From Phorcus lineatus (taxonomy: Eukaryota > Mollusca > Gastropoda > Trochida > Trochidae): a stretch of DNA of 64,000 nt. The notes below the pieces were generated by a model that was not told the DNA's origin, searched no databases, and saw nothing but the letters and a program-made list of their open reading frames with translations. Position 1 is the stretch's first letter. Each line of letters starts with the position of its first letter. Positions 1-11,564 of the stretch are shown piece after piece. The stretch lies in assembly GCA_921293015.1 (NCBI GenBank), contig OV121092.1:44477064-44541063 (forward strand), read 5' to 3'. Both the position numbers and the translations under genes were made by a program.

Positions 1-634
1 AGAAGAACTCTTCTTCCATAAATGATTCTTAATAACATTACCTTTTCAATAAAGCAATTTTCCAGGTTTAATGGTTCATCAGCAATATTTTCTAAATACA
101 ATACCTTATCAATAAAGTAATTATTAGAAAATTTTCAGGTCTTGTGGTTTTCATTAAAACCAATTACATGATGTTGCCGTTACATAGTGTTTTTTGCAAC
201 TGCATTAATAACAAGCTGTTGAATCATAAAAACGTGCTGGATGTTTATTTTTTTACAAAGATCGTAATGAAGTTGTCGACATCTGTGCTATGTTACTTCT
301 GCATCCGTATTGAATGACAATGAAATGAAAACAAATCATATTTTAAAAAATTATGATTCCATCTCGAGCAAAATGTGTTATGATTAAAAGAAGATTGGAT
401 GATGTTGAGCTGTAATGTGTTGTATAATTCATTTTGATATCAAATATATTTTCAATTATGCTATGAATGAGAAATAATACCAAATTAAAAAGATTTGAAG
501 CATGAGATTTATGTTACAATGAAAATTTCTTATTAACCCCTGCTTTACGTATAAAGAGGTTTAATATTAGGATAAAGTCGTGTACAATATTTTTAAGGAC
601 ACGGCAAAGCTTTGAAAATTTTACATAGAAACCA
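1..634. other. AT-rich sequence without recognised feature
   Basis: No coding exon, RNA gene or repeat structure was recognised here on either strand. The sequence is AT-rich and stop-dense in all frames. Confidence 0.5.
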
Positions 635-752
635 GGGGGCTGTTGCACAAGTCAACTTGACACTAAGGTTAACCTTAGTGCCATCATTTAACATTGCACT
701 AAGGTTATCTTAGTGACTTAAGATCACCTTAGTGTTTTATGCAACGGGACCT
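635..752. mobile_element. Short palindromic MITE-like element
   Basis: About 118 bp starts with GGGGGCTGTTGCACAA and ends with TTATGCAACGGGACC, which are imperfect inverted repeats of each other. The interior is made of CACTAAGG / CCTTAGTG modules in both orientations. One is a perfect 20-base palindrome at 661-680. No coding capacity. The form is that of a foldback/MITE element; the superfamily cannot be told from one copy. Confidence 0.6.
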
Positions 753-2206
753 TGGTCTTTGTGATATCTTTACGACCCTCATTCACTCGATTTTTGGTAT
801 TTTGCATCTTATTAGCAGACACATGGACCAGTTTTGTGGTGACCTTGGCATATTACGTTCAAGGTCACACAAAACATTAAAAACCTTTGAAAGGAAAACT
901 TTCATATTAAGCTTTAAGCAATATCTTATGTAACTTTCAGTAGATTCTCTTCATAATTTGAACCAAACTTATTAGTGGGCAGAAAAAAGGCACAGTCAAT
1001 ATTTTGTGACCTTGGCAGACTTTCAAAGTCGTATTGAAGCTTTGAGTTGTTAACCACAAGAAAATAATTGTTGAGCTTACCAGTGGAACATCGCAAGAAA
1101 TATTTGAAATTCTCATCATGTCTTCTTGAATCATCCTATCTTATTGCCTCCGTCTACACAGACATCAACATAAAAGTAATGATGGCAGCGTAATTAAAAG
1201 TTCTTGAGTATGAAGTTAGAAAATAAAACAAAAAACTCTAATAGTGAAAGGACTGAAGTCTCTTCAAAAGCTTCCAAGACAATCAGCTTCGTCCATAGTG
1301 CTGAATTTAAAATAACTACATACTTGCTGAAAGTAATGACCAACTGAAGTAGGCTAAGCCAACTCTAGTTTAATCAAAGCTTGCAGTATTACATAAAGAG
1401 GACTGATTAAAGAAACCAAAGCGATATCATTGCACACAGTAATATCAACTCAATAGGCTTGGTGTTATATATACTGCTGAGTCAGACATATTTACAGATG
1501 AACATTGAATATTTGTTTCATTATTTAAAATGATTTTAGTGAATGTACTTTGCATAATTATTGATTGCTCAGGCTTTAATGTCATGATGTCAGTTAGTCA
1601 TTTCCTTTGAGAAATTAACCGTTTTCTAATTAATAGTTGTTTCAATGACCGATTGTAGAAAAAAGAAATTGACTTGACGTTACTAAGTTCATTAGCTGAA
1701 TCCTTTTTATTCTTTAGTTTAAATTTTATTGACATGAAGAAAAATAACAAAAAAACAACAAGCTTTTCAAAATAATAAACATTCAAAGACAATCATCATA
1801 ACATTATGAAGATTCCCCAGATATTCAACAATGTTTGAGGTATATATATATATATCCCTAAATTGAACTATAACTAATATTAAATCATGTTGACGACGCA
1901 TTTTCTACATATAATTTAGTGGTATGCATATGACGTCATGAATTTCGTCCCTTGCCATTGTTAACGCTATACCATTAGCAACACAATGTATAAGTTACCC
2001 TGATGATCACTATGTTGTGAAACCGGTTGGTAATGAAATTATATGAAGACCAATCTTCAGTTTGTTATTTTCAAGGTGTATATATTTCCTTTTAAACAAT
2101 TAAGTGTGAGTGGATCGATGTCTGGAAGATGCTTATTGGTTGTATGAGGGAGTCAGGGAGTCATCAACCAACATAATAATCATAAGGTGAGATACATCCA
2201 TATGTG
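753..2206. other. Non-coding AT-rich stretch
   Basis: Short open frames here have no recognisable family signature. A phrase beginning GTGACCTTGGCA recurs near 838 and 1008, hinting at an old repeat. A short TA run lies near 1840-1853. No gene is supported. Confidence 0.4.
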
Positions 2207-2583
2207 TCAGTGTGTGATTGGTGGAAGAAGGGAAAATCTCTTATAAACATCCACTTTTACCTCAAGGGAAAAAACAAGTGTGTCAGTGTGTGATTGGTGG
2301 AAGAAGGAAAAATCTTTTATAAACATCCACTTTTACCTCAAGGGAAAAAACAAGTGTGTCAGTGTGTGATTGGTGGACGAAGGGAAAATCTCTTACAAAC
2401 AACCACTTTTACCTCAAGTGAAAAAACAAGTGTGTCAGTGTGTGATAGGTGGAAGAAGGGGAAATCTCTTATAAACATCCACTTTTACCTCAAGTGAAAA
2501 AACAAGTGTGTCAGTGTGTGATTGTTGGAAGAAGGGAAAATCTCTTATAAACATCCACTTTTACCTCAAGGGAAAAAACAAGA
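2207..2583. repeat. Tandem repeat, 76-bp unit, about 5 copies
   Basis: Five consecutive, nearly identical units share a core starting GTGTCAGTGTGTGATTGGTG and end in CCTCAAGGGAAAAAACAAG. Corresponding bases recur at 2221, 2297 and so on, a 76-bp period. Open frames read through the array only because the units are homogeneous. Confidence 0.9.
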
Positions 2584-2666
2584 ATCTGTTATAATTTATC
2601 TTTTTTCCAAATATGGACACAGATCTATTAACCCTTACGTTGCTGAATATCTTTTTGACCAGTTTT

Positions 2667-2744
2667 GCCCCCGTGGCTGAATTTTCCAGCACTCGCCTCG
2701 CTACCGTTATAGCGCAATTAGCCCCTGTGGCCGAATTTTCCAGC
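2667..2744. repeat. Two direct copies of a 24-bp block
   Basis: A block GCCCCYGTGGCYGAATTTTC followed by CAGC occurs at 2667-2690 and 2721-2744 in the same orientation, 54 bp apart. The small open frames on both strands here repeat because of it. The surrounding 2.6-2.8 kb is more GC-rich than its flanks. Confidence 0.7.
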
Positions 2745-3109
2745 GCCGCCAGATGCGACCGTTTTAACAACATATGGCGTGTTTACATAGCGAAATACGG
2801 ACATTATCGTCGTTTTATACAACGCTAGTCGACGAATCCCGTGTTACAAATGGATGATACTTACTTGACACTTTGAATGAAATTTCTATCACCCCTGGAA
2901 CGGTTTCTACAACTGAAGTAAACTTGTTTTCAATTCGGGCGCCATAACTCAATAAATTTCAAGAGCGCATGCGCGAAATCAAAACGAAACTAAAGATGAA
3001 TAGTTCCTCTTCACATCGATATAAAAATTATTTTTATAATATGTCTAGAACGAATTTTACAAAATTTTAAAAATTGTCTTATTTCAAACATTATAAAATC
3101 ATTTAATAA

Positions 3110-4600
3110 CTGAGTGCACACATGCAAATTATATACGGAATTGAAGCTAATTTCTTGCTCTATATTTCACGATAAATTTTATTACGATACGCCATCCTAA
3201 ACGAAAGATATAAATTACGAAAACAGGGTAGTGATAAATCCCGATAACGTTCTGACCCCCACAGTAATATTACTAAGCTAATAGCCCCGGGCAAACGCAC
3301 GCGCTCAGCGCGTGCAGGCGGGGTGTCCCCGTTGAAACATACACTCACACACAATATAAATTGTCTTTATTTCCAACTTTATAAATCATGTTATTCGCTT
3401 TGCATACATGCAAATTATATATGGAATTGAAGGCAATTTATTCTTCTTTACGAAGAAATAAATCATAACAATCTTTTGCACTGTAATTAGAAGTTTTTAC
3501 CAACGAACCGTGGGTATAGCTACTAATAAAGTCTTTGATAATCGCCTTACCGCAACATATGTCGCATCTTTTCCACACGTTTTATTTTGATGCAAATATG
3601 GGCAACTTACACATGAAAATGAAGGTATTTATTTCTGCTTTACGATGATATGAAAATAATAAATATGTACCACTTGGTTTGGAATATATAAAGTTTGCAA
3701 AGATGGTACCCTCGGGTATTTTAGAACAGATTTTGATAATTGCGACATCACTAACCGCTCCTTTATTGTCTAATTGTAATTTGCAAATTTTATATAGAAT
3801 TGAAGACGATCCTTTCCTCTTTATTGTGATATAAAAATGTTGATAATGCACTCTGCCGTTAAATGAATAGGAAGTGTAAAAAGCAGTTGAAAATAAATCG
3901 CTTCTCGGTCAACAAAATATGAATAGAGAAATTGCCTGTTTGTGCGATGCGCGCCGGGTCCTTTCTGATTTTCTTGTACATACCAATTTTATATTGCAAT
4001 AAAGATCATCCTTCTCTCTATATTTTGATATATGAAATTGCAAAATTTACCGAGAACTTTATGTGATATCAAGTGCGAGAAAATTGTAAAAACGTAAAGA
4101 ATAAACAAAAGTCACAATTTTGCGGAACTTGCTGTATCTTTATTCTATATGGTGTATATAATTTTTTTATATCAAATTGAAGACAATTATTCCTTCTTTA
4201 TCACAAGGTAATCAATTTCAAAATACGCCTAGCTGTTGAGAAGATATGAGCGAAAGAAAGGCACATGTTAAAATCGCCGTTCAGTTTACATGATTTGAAT
4301 CGAGAAATTAGCTTTTTGTGCGGCGCTTGCTGTGTCTTTATTTATTTTTGCGCATGTACACATTTTAAATGGAAAGAAAGACAATCTTTCTCTCTGTCTT
4401 ATGATATAAAAATTGTCAAAATACGTTGAGCACATCATGTAAAAATTGGTGTGACAAAATGGTGTAAAACTAAAAATATGTAAAAATCACCTTTTTTGCG
4501 GCACATGCTGTATCTTCAATTCAGGTAGTGTAGTTATGTATTTTATATTGAATTGAAGACAATTTTCTGCTCTTTCAAATGATCCAACCGGTATTGAAAT
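3110..4600. repeat. Old diverged tandem array, period about 175-198 bp
   Basis: A phrase approximating TGCAAATTATATWYGGAATT then GAAGACAAT recurs near 3138, 3424, 3615, 3797, 3995, 4170, 4362 and 4550. A second phrase, TTTTGCGGMACTTGCTGTAT, recurs in the same relative position near 3930, 4120, 4313 and 4490. Spacing is mostly 175-198 bp, with one gap of about 286 bp. Units are strongly diverged, as in a decaying satellite. No gene is seen. Confidence 0.65.
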
Positions 4601-5555
4601 CCGCCCAAATGTTCAGAGCATAGGGCGTGCGATATAAGGTTGTACGTTTGGTGTGGGTGCAGGCTTGTAAGCAAACGATAGCACGCGCGGGACGGTAAGC
4701 TCGTGCGAGCGGGGAGAAAGTGCCCACAGGCTATTAGCACGTGCGGCGGGGAGTGGGGGAAAATTGAGTGATTTTAACGCTTATTTTCGGTACGATAAAC
4801 ATTATCAATGTTCGCATAATTTTCGGAGCATGTTCGCGCATTATTTAGAACGCCAACGAAACAAAACACGGTTGCTTAGCGAGAGCCGGAACGAAAATAC
4901 AAGCGTTGAATCGAGACTACTGCTAGGCAATAAATTTCCGGGCTCCGCTACCGAGACCCGCGGTCATAATTAGTTAGCGTGAGAAAAATAGAGTGTGCTA
5001 CTCGCATCCCGCTAAGGGGACTTGCGGGCAAAGCTAATTTCATCCCGGAATATTCCGGTTAATGACTAGTCCACCACTTTGGTTTCGCCAATAAGCACTT
5101 GACCAAAAGGAGTCGGACATGAGCCCGTTTGAGTTTCCTGAACGTCGTTGGGTGTTTTCTTAGGGATTTCAACGATCTCACAAAAAGAAAAGAAAATGAT
5201 ACCAATTGCAGGACAAGTCTTTGAATTATTTTAAAATTGTAACCAGTTGGGTCAAGCTACACATATCAATTTCACTAACTCAAATAATTTCAAGGATCTT
5301 ACATTTAAATGCCATCATGCAGTTTTTGCTGTATTTGAAGCCATATTCAACATCTAGGGATAACTGACCGAATGTACTAGTTATTATAACTTCTGAAGAA
5401 AATATATTTTGCATGAACTAAGATATAGCATAGAAAATTGATCAAATTAAATATCTAAAGACTGTATTATAATGCCTTTAATGAATGTTTGGAGCTATCA
5501 CTTAGCAAGCGGCTTAATTAGGAGCTTAAATATCTATATCTTAACAACATTGCAT
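4601..5555. other. GC-richer segment, no gene recognised
   Basis: 4620-5050 is richer in GC and CpG than its surroundings and contains GCGCG-rich blocks similar to one near 3290-3320. It looks like the edge of the same repeat-derived region. No exon was recognised. Confidence 0.35.
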
Positions 5556-5705
5556 CATGTTGTCTCATGAAAATAAAGGGATCTCATGAAATTAAAGCAT
5601 GACAATAAAGGGATCTGAGGAAATGAAAGGGATCCCATGAAAAAAAGGAGATCTCATGAAAAAAAGGGATTCCATGAAAATAAGGGGATCTCATGAAAAG
5701 CAATA
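5556..5705. repeat. Short degenerate tandem repeat
   Basis: A unit of roughly 20 bp close to GGGATCTCATGAAAATAAA is repeated about seven times with substitutions and small indels. Confidence 0.75.
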
Positions 5706-6562
5706 CATTTGTTACAAATTTCAAGACAACCTTTTCATTCAAAACTATTTATAAATGACCAAGATTGATTAGGCTACACAAAATCAATTTTCTTATCTCA
5801 ATTTAAGTAAAAGTTGGCCTCCTGCAGGTTTCACTTAATAAACAACCCCTTATAGTATGACAGGACTAGCGGGTGGAGTATTGAGGCTCTGCCCTCTGTA
5901 TATTATATATTTTGCATAAAATGATACTTAAAGATTTATCATTTTGACAACTAAAAAATTGCAAAAATGTGTTGTACATAGTCAATTTTAGAACATACAG
6001 AACGTGAACTTTTTATGTGACGGGGAATGATACAAAAGGTTACTTTGATAACAATAAAAGTAAAAAGAGTAAAATAATTTTACTTCTTTTGAACATAACA
6101 CAGACATTCAAGATAATCTGATAATGTTAACAACATATATTTTCTAAAATGGGGATGAAAATCCTGCAGAAAAAATTGTCAACTTCATGAAAAGATTTTA
6201 TTTTAGTGTATCAAAAACTATGTTTTAATTGTAATCTTGGTTTGAATTTTGATCTTGAGAAATAAATTGAAATTATGCAAAGTAAATAAAACTGTCTCCA
6301 AGAAAATAAGAATATTTTGGTTAAAATGTTTGTAAAACATGTTTTTTCTTGAAATAAAAAACATATTTATTTTCATGACACAAAACTATATTTCAGTTTC
6401 ATTTCAAGAATGTTATTTTTTTCATCTTAAATGGTATATGAAAAATAATCGTTTTGTTTTAATGACAAAAATATATATTTCAATTAATCTTCATAAACAC
6501 AGATATCTCAACATTAAAAAATATGTAATGTAGTAATCTCCAATTAGAGAAAATTTACTTAC
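5706..6562. other. Non-coding AT-rich stretch
   Basis: Very AT-rich and stop-dense; no feature recognised. Confidence 0.4.
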
Positions 6563-7110
6563 CCTGTAAAAATTTCCATCACTCAAGTCCCAAAAAACTG
6601 TTCTGAGCAAGCAAGAGAATTTTTCAAAGTATTACTCAACAGCCCACTGGGATATTCTGAAGTCGTGTTGATGGAGCGACTGTCACAGTGAAATCCCTTA
6701 GTTTCTGCACAGTCCTCAAAAGAGCTTCTGTCATGTGTCATTTCAGAGAGAATTGCATTGTCGAATCCACATTATCCGTTATGGCTACTTGCAGGAACTT
6801 TTTTCTTGACCGGCGTCAAGTGTCATTGGTCAAGAAGTGGACACAGGCCTGCGTGACTACACTGAAGCAGCTGATTTGCCATCAGTGTAGGTTGGAGAGA
6901 ACGTCTATGCACAGCGCTGTTAATCAATATATCCTCTCTCTCTCTCGTAGTGACTGCTATTGTAACAGTTGTGATCGGCTACCAATCATACTTCTTCTAC
7001 AGAACGTTAACTTTACCAGCCAATCAAAGTTACCCTTTATTGTGGACAATTACAGTTTTGTTGATTTGACAAGTGAATTTTGTCAGAATGCACTCTTTGA
7101 CATGTTTTGA
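6563..7110 (-). promoter_or_regulatory. Possible promoter / non-coding first exon on the - strand
   Basis: This segment has higher GC than its flanks. On the - strand it ends at 6563 with CAGG followed by a perfect GTAAGT splice donor. CCAAT-type boxes occur near 6823, 6988 and 7019. A + strand open frame of 140 codons crosses the region but resembles no known family. A promoter with a non-coding first exon transcribed leftward is one reading, but no downstream coding exon was recognised between 1 and 6.5 kb. Confidence 0.2.
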
Positions 7111-7136
7111 TTTGTCATGGTTATGAATTCTTTATG

Positions 7137-7137
<1 letters not shown>

Positions 7138-7180
<43 letters not shown>
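7138..7180. repeat. (AT)n microsatellite
   Basis: About 43 bp of uninterrupted AT dinucleotides. Confidence 0.95.
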
Positions 7181-7182
<2 letters not shown>

Positions 7183-7186
7183 CCTA

Positions 7187-8441
7187 TAAGTATGTGTTAA
7201 ACTGTTAATTTAACTAGTAAATAGTAGCTAATAATGTCAGTTCGAAGATATTTGCAACTAAATGGTCAGAGCTTGGTCAAGTGCTTAAAAAAATACCTAA
7301 ATTAATCTATGTCTCAATTTAAGAATGACTTCAAAATCTAATGACTGGCTTTCCTTTTTGTAAAAACAAATATAAAATTTATTTTAAACTATTTGGTGAA
7401 GTTTAGCATATTTTCAACCCCTTTATGCCTTCATCTAGTTTATAGAATTTGAGAATCCTGCCAGGGGCTCGGCAACTTTGTCTGCAGTAGAGAACTGTTC
7501 TACATGCAGTCAGGTTTGGGTGCAATGCTAAACTGAATTTCAGCGCAGTACCACCCATGGTTCGCTAGTTCTAGCCGATGCTCGCAGGTTTCACCGCAAG
7601 GCATAGCCACAATGGTGTTGCGGGCTTTCTCCCTGCAATAATACTAGCAGCCGCGATATAAGTGTAATAGTGTCTTGAAAGCGGTGTTAAACACCAAGTC
7701 ACCTCACCTTTAGAATTTGAGAATATTCGAGCATTGTTTTTACGTATATGCATGTGACTACCTGGTTATTTAGAATGTTAGACAAGTTCCTACAACAACA
7801 AGATATGAGTTCCAGGTCCTGAATCATTGATCACAACTTATGCACGTTATAAATTTAAAATTATTTATAGATATTATTATAAATTTATATATATAGCAAA
7901 AGATATAACATATATAATTTTAGAATAAATAGAATGTATTACATGTAACCGGTGTTGACATTCCTTAATGTTCACCAGACTTGTATTGATACAAAATTAA
8001 TTCCATTCGTGGTAATAAAGTATTACTATTAGTAGTAGTTGTTGTAGTAGTAGTTGTTGTATTATTAGTATTATGATAATAATTATAATTATATTATTAT
8101 TATGATGATGCGACATCTATAAAGGGTATCCAAAGCCATAATAAGGAACATGGTTTTTTTTAGCTAGCAAATAACAATTCATTTCATAATTAGTGTTGAT
8201 ATCATGTCCATAATATTGCCCATTAAACTAGCATTAAGTATTTAATACAGATTTTGTTTAAAAATAGTGAGGAAATTGTGTGCAAATTGTACTTTAATTG
8301 CTCATTTATGAAGCAGAGAAACAAATGGACTATCCTCGTGTTTAAATATAGCCAGTAAATTGTGCACAATTATGTGTTAAGCTGTTACTTTAACTAGTAA
8401 ATAGTAGCTAATAATGTCAAATAGAAGAAATTTGCAACTTC
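7187..8441. repeat. Direct repeat pair of about 75 bp (7187-7263 and 8366-8441)
   Basis: Both copies contain TATGTGTTAARCTGTTAMTT and continue through AACTAGTAAATAGTAGCTAA to TTTGCAACT. They are in the same orientation, about 1.18 kb apart, and bracket a SINE fragment and a TAG/TTA-rich microsatellite (about 8030-8105). They may be termini of an unrecognised element or a local duplication. Confidence 0.7.
7450..7707 (+). mobile_element. SINE copy lacking its tRNA-like head
   Basis: From CTGCCAGGGGCTCGGCAACT onwards this matches the body of the full SINE at 39140-39467, including the TCTGCAGTAGAGAACTGTTC, CAATAATACTAGCAGCCGCG and AAAGCGGTGTTAAACACC blocks. The Pol III A and B boxes are missing, so it is 5'-truncated. 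Confidence 0.85.
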
Positions 8442-8709
8442 AAACAGTGACATTCAAATTTCAGTTCAAACAAGTCCTCTTTATGTCATGTTCAGATGAT
8501 GTGTCCTCGTTGATAATCATTAATGCATCTTTGTTGAATATTTCTTCTATGATCTCACCACAGAATAAATTTGTAGAGTTATTGCAATTTCTAATATTGT
8601 ATATCATCTAAAATATAACCTTTTTAATGTTTTTTTCATGAATTACTGAAGAACATTGAATTGTGTTATATGGAAAAACAATTCATTTGAAATTTCATCA
8701 AATTTTGGT

Positions 8710-9084
8710 TACCGTATTCGACTTAATAACCGCCCACTCCCCTATAAGCGCCCACCCACCACGTTTTTGACTGAACAATATGAGTCCTGATTTAGCGCCC
8801 ACCTCTCAACATTGCTTACCTTGTATGCTGATTCATTGAGTGAGGTTTTTCACTCTTGCAATAAGTCTTTTACTTCCACTAAAGTGAAGAATACAGGGTA
8901 TTTCAAGACCTCCAGCCACCATCAAAATGATAAAAGTTATAAAACCATATTTCAAAGACATATACATGTATCATAAGAAACCACTTTCAAGACTAAACTT
9001 GAGGACAATTTTTATCGTTTTAATTAGCGCCCCCTTTTACCAATTTTTTAAGCGCCCCGGGCGCTTATCACGTCGAATACGGTA
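8710..9084. mobile_element. Non-autonomous DNA transposon (MITE-like), copy 1
   Basis: A 375-bp element begins TACCGTATTCGACTTAATAA and ends with the inverted repeat CGTCGAATACGGTA. Inside the termini are CGCCC-rich segments. It has no coding capacity. A TA may be the target-site duplication, but TWA/TTAA types cannot be excluded. A nearly identical inverted copy lies at 24817-25187 and a decayed copy at 9239-9572. Confidence 0.85.
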
Positions 9085-9238
9085 ATTATTTGCTTTTTTT
9101 TCACTGATCCCTTTCCTGTCAAGTTATCATAGTTATTTTTTGCTTAGATTACATATTCAGAATTTCTTGCCTTGCCCTGTCAACAGCTGTAAGAGGTTAC
9201 CACTATTTTTCGAGATCACAGGTTGATGGCATCATATA

Positions 9239-9572
9239 TACCGTATTCAATGTAATAAGAACGTTCCTCTCCCTATGAGCTGCCCCATAACACATTTGTA
9301 AGACATCAGATAATAACCGCCAAATTCTCATAACTCTCTGTGTGTGATAAAGCCAGGCAGTTGCATTGATAACATGAGTCTTGCTCCGTGTACCATTAGT
9401 CAGGGAGCTGCATAACAAGTTTAGTAAGTGACAATAAAACAATTTTGGAGATGTTGAAGTGTCAGAATATGTTCTTTTCATAATCTTTAGAATTTAATGG
9501 AAGGCAATTTTAGGAAGCGCCCACTCTTTCAATTTATTAAGCGCCCCTGGTGCTTCATATATCTAATACCTC
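9239..9572. mobile_element. Decayed copy of the same MITE-like family
   Basis: It begins ACCGTATTCAATGTAATAAG and near its end has AAGCGCCCACTCTTTCAATT, then AAGCGCCCCTGG and ATCTAATAC. This is the same layout and orientation as the copy at 8710-9084 but with many substitutions. The two copies are only about 155 bp apart. Confidence 0.65.
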
Positions 9573-10429
9573 ACCTAATCTTCATTCATAACCACATTGC
9601 ATGAAATTCGATTTGTCAGGGAAAAATTAATTATTTATATGAAAATTTTTTTTACTATATCGAGGCCAAAACAAATTTTGGAAAGTTCCCGATGATGTCA
9701 ATCCTTTTATTTAACCGTTTTATTTTCATTGTGCAGCTCACTCATGATTTGAATCCAGCTTATTTGTAATTAGTGCACAACTTTTAGGTTAATCAATGAC
9801 AGTTGTAATGGTTTTTCTCAGCATTGTTTAAATTGATCGAATTTGTACAAGGATATTCTCTCACACTCTTTAGTTAATATCATTTATTCTAAAGCCTTGG
9901 GTTCATGGCCATGTACACATATTATTGACTCAGGCACTGTGAGGTTACATGTTATTCTTTATAATTTAACAACTGAAGATTTCATTATAAAATGATCTAG
10001 ATTATACCAGTGCATTTCTATTCAATGATGTCTAATGGCACATAGACTATCCCTCATAGAGCTATTTAGGCTATTAATTAGTGGCAAGAACTGTTTTAGT
10101 AGGGCTGAACCAATAAATCCTGATTGATATCTCTGCAGGGGGAACATTTGATGTGTGCAGAAGTTAAATATGTTAACCATCATAGTTACTAAACCATTTA
10201 TAGCGGAATTTAGTTTAAACTGATGAAGAAAATGTTTGCTGCTCATTGTAGAGATGAATGAAACTCAATTATCAAAAACCATGAGCACTAAAATAATATT
10301 CTTTTTTCATTCAATAAGCATTCAGTGTTTAAGACCATTTTCATATCTCTTCATTAGTTCAAATATTCTTAATCTGTGTAATGAAAATATAATGTAAAAT
10401 AAGGATCTGGTCGTCTAACTTAGTTTCAC
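9573..10429. other. Non-coding AT-rich stretch
   Basis: No exon, RNA gene or repeat recognised. Confidence 0.35.
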
Positions 10430-10715
10430 TTATGTTATGGTGGCGAGATTGTGCAGTTATTAATGTGTTAGGCGTCAGATGAAGATATCTTAGGTTTGAA
10501 TCCCGCCAGGGTTTGATGCTTTGTCTTCAGGAGAGTACCATGCTCCATGCACTAAGGTTTGGGTGCAATGCTAGTTTGCTGGTTCGCTGATGGAAGTCGA
10601 TGCTCGCAGGTTTTACCGTAATGCATAGCCAAAGTAGTGTTGCAGGCTTTCTCTCTGCAATAATACTAGCAGTCATGATATGAGTGAACTACTCTTGAAT
10701 CACCTCACACCACCT
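10430..10715 (+). mobile_element. Diverged full-length SINE copy
   Basis: A degraded tRNA-like head (GGCGAGATTGTGCAGTTATT, later GGTTTGAATCCCGCCAGGG as a B-box relic) is followed by the family body (GGTTTGGGTGCAATGCTAG, GATGCTCGCAGGTTTTACCG, CAATAATACTAGCAGTCATG). It is older than the copy at 39140. Confidence 0.8.
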
Positions 10716-11329
10716 TGAATTTATGTTTTGTAAGAGGGATCCTAAACACCCTTTGAAGTTCTAGATTTCATGTATATAGGAAGAGGTTCGGTTATAAAAC
10801 CAATATGGTTTAAATGGTTTCAATCCTGAGGGCACCGTGGCAACTTTTAAAAGTGTTATATTGATGTTTTATGAGAATGCTGTACTAGTTTATGCTATTT
10901 GAAGGCTTCATCATAATCAATGGGCACCATAGAGCTTATGTCTCTCCAGTCTGATTAAAATCAACCGTATTCCGAGGAATAAAGGTTTTTAGATATTGAC
11001 TCTAGCGGGATTCAAACTTATTCTATCACAACGGTTAGAAAGCACCCTCCTTGCTTGCACTTTCTGACACAAACTCAAATAGCCAATCACAATTACTCCG
11101 GCAAAAGGCTTCGCTTACAATATCTGATAAATGTGATGATGTGATTGGTCCCCTAATAACTAGGTTTTGTCTGCACTAAACTGGTGTAAGAAAGTGCTTT
11201 TAAATTACTGAAAACCTTCTTCAAAATTGAAGATTTGATCAATTTCCATCTTCCCAGTCTTAAGCCAACCCTAATGAATTGCAAAGATAGGCCTTGCCAC
11301 ATTTCCTGTACTTTTTTGTGCTTGTCACC

Positions 11330-11428
11330 ATGGCTGCTGTGACAGATCATGATCGTGATGAAGTCATATTTGAAATTTGTAACTTTTTTCTGAAGAGGGC
11401 ACTGCACTCAAAATACAAAATTTGAAAT
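11330..11428 (+). CDS. Possible start of an unidentified gene (31 codons then stop)
   Basis: An ATG at 11330 lies in a near-ideal context (TGTCACCATGG). It opens a 31-codon acidic/basic peptide beginning MAAVTDHDRDEVIFEICNFF and ending at a TGA at 11426-11428. CCAAT-type boxes occur upstream near 11083 and 11140. There is no phase-consistent donor linking it to the open segment ending at a GTAACA donor at 11529. It could be a first exon, a small peptide or chance; I recognise no family. Confidence 0.15.
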
Positions 11429-11564
11429 GTTGGCAGCAAAGTTTTAATAATCCAGTGATACCATGTGGAGAAAGATGAACAACTTAGCTGTTATATCAGT
11501 CAATAAGACAGAACGAGACTATCTTACAAGGTAACATTGCTGCCTTAAGAATAGTGTAAACCAG

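Noticed and set aside
6688..7110. 140-codon + strand open frame
   Set aside because: No family signature, unusual Cys/Ser-rich composition and no splice context; more likely chance in a GC-elevated block.
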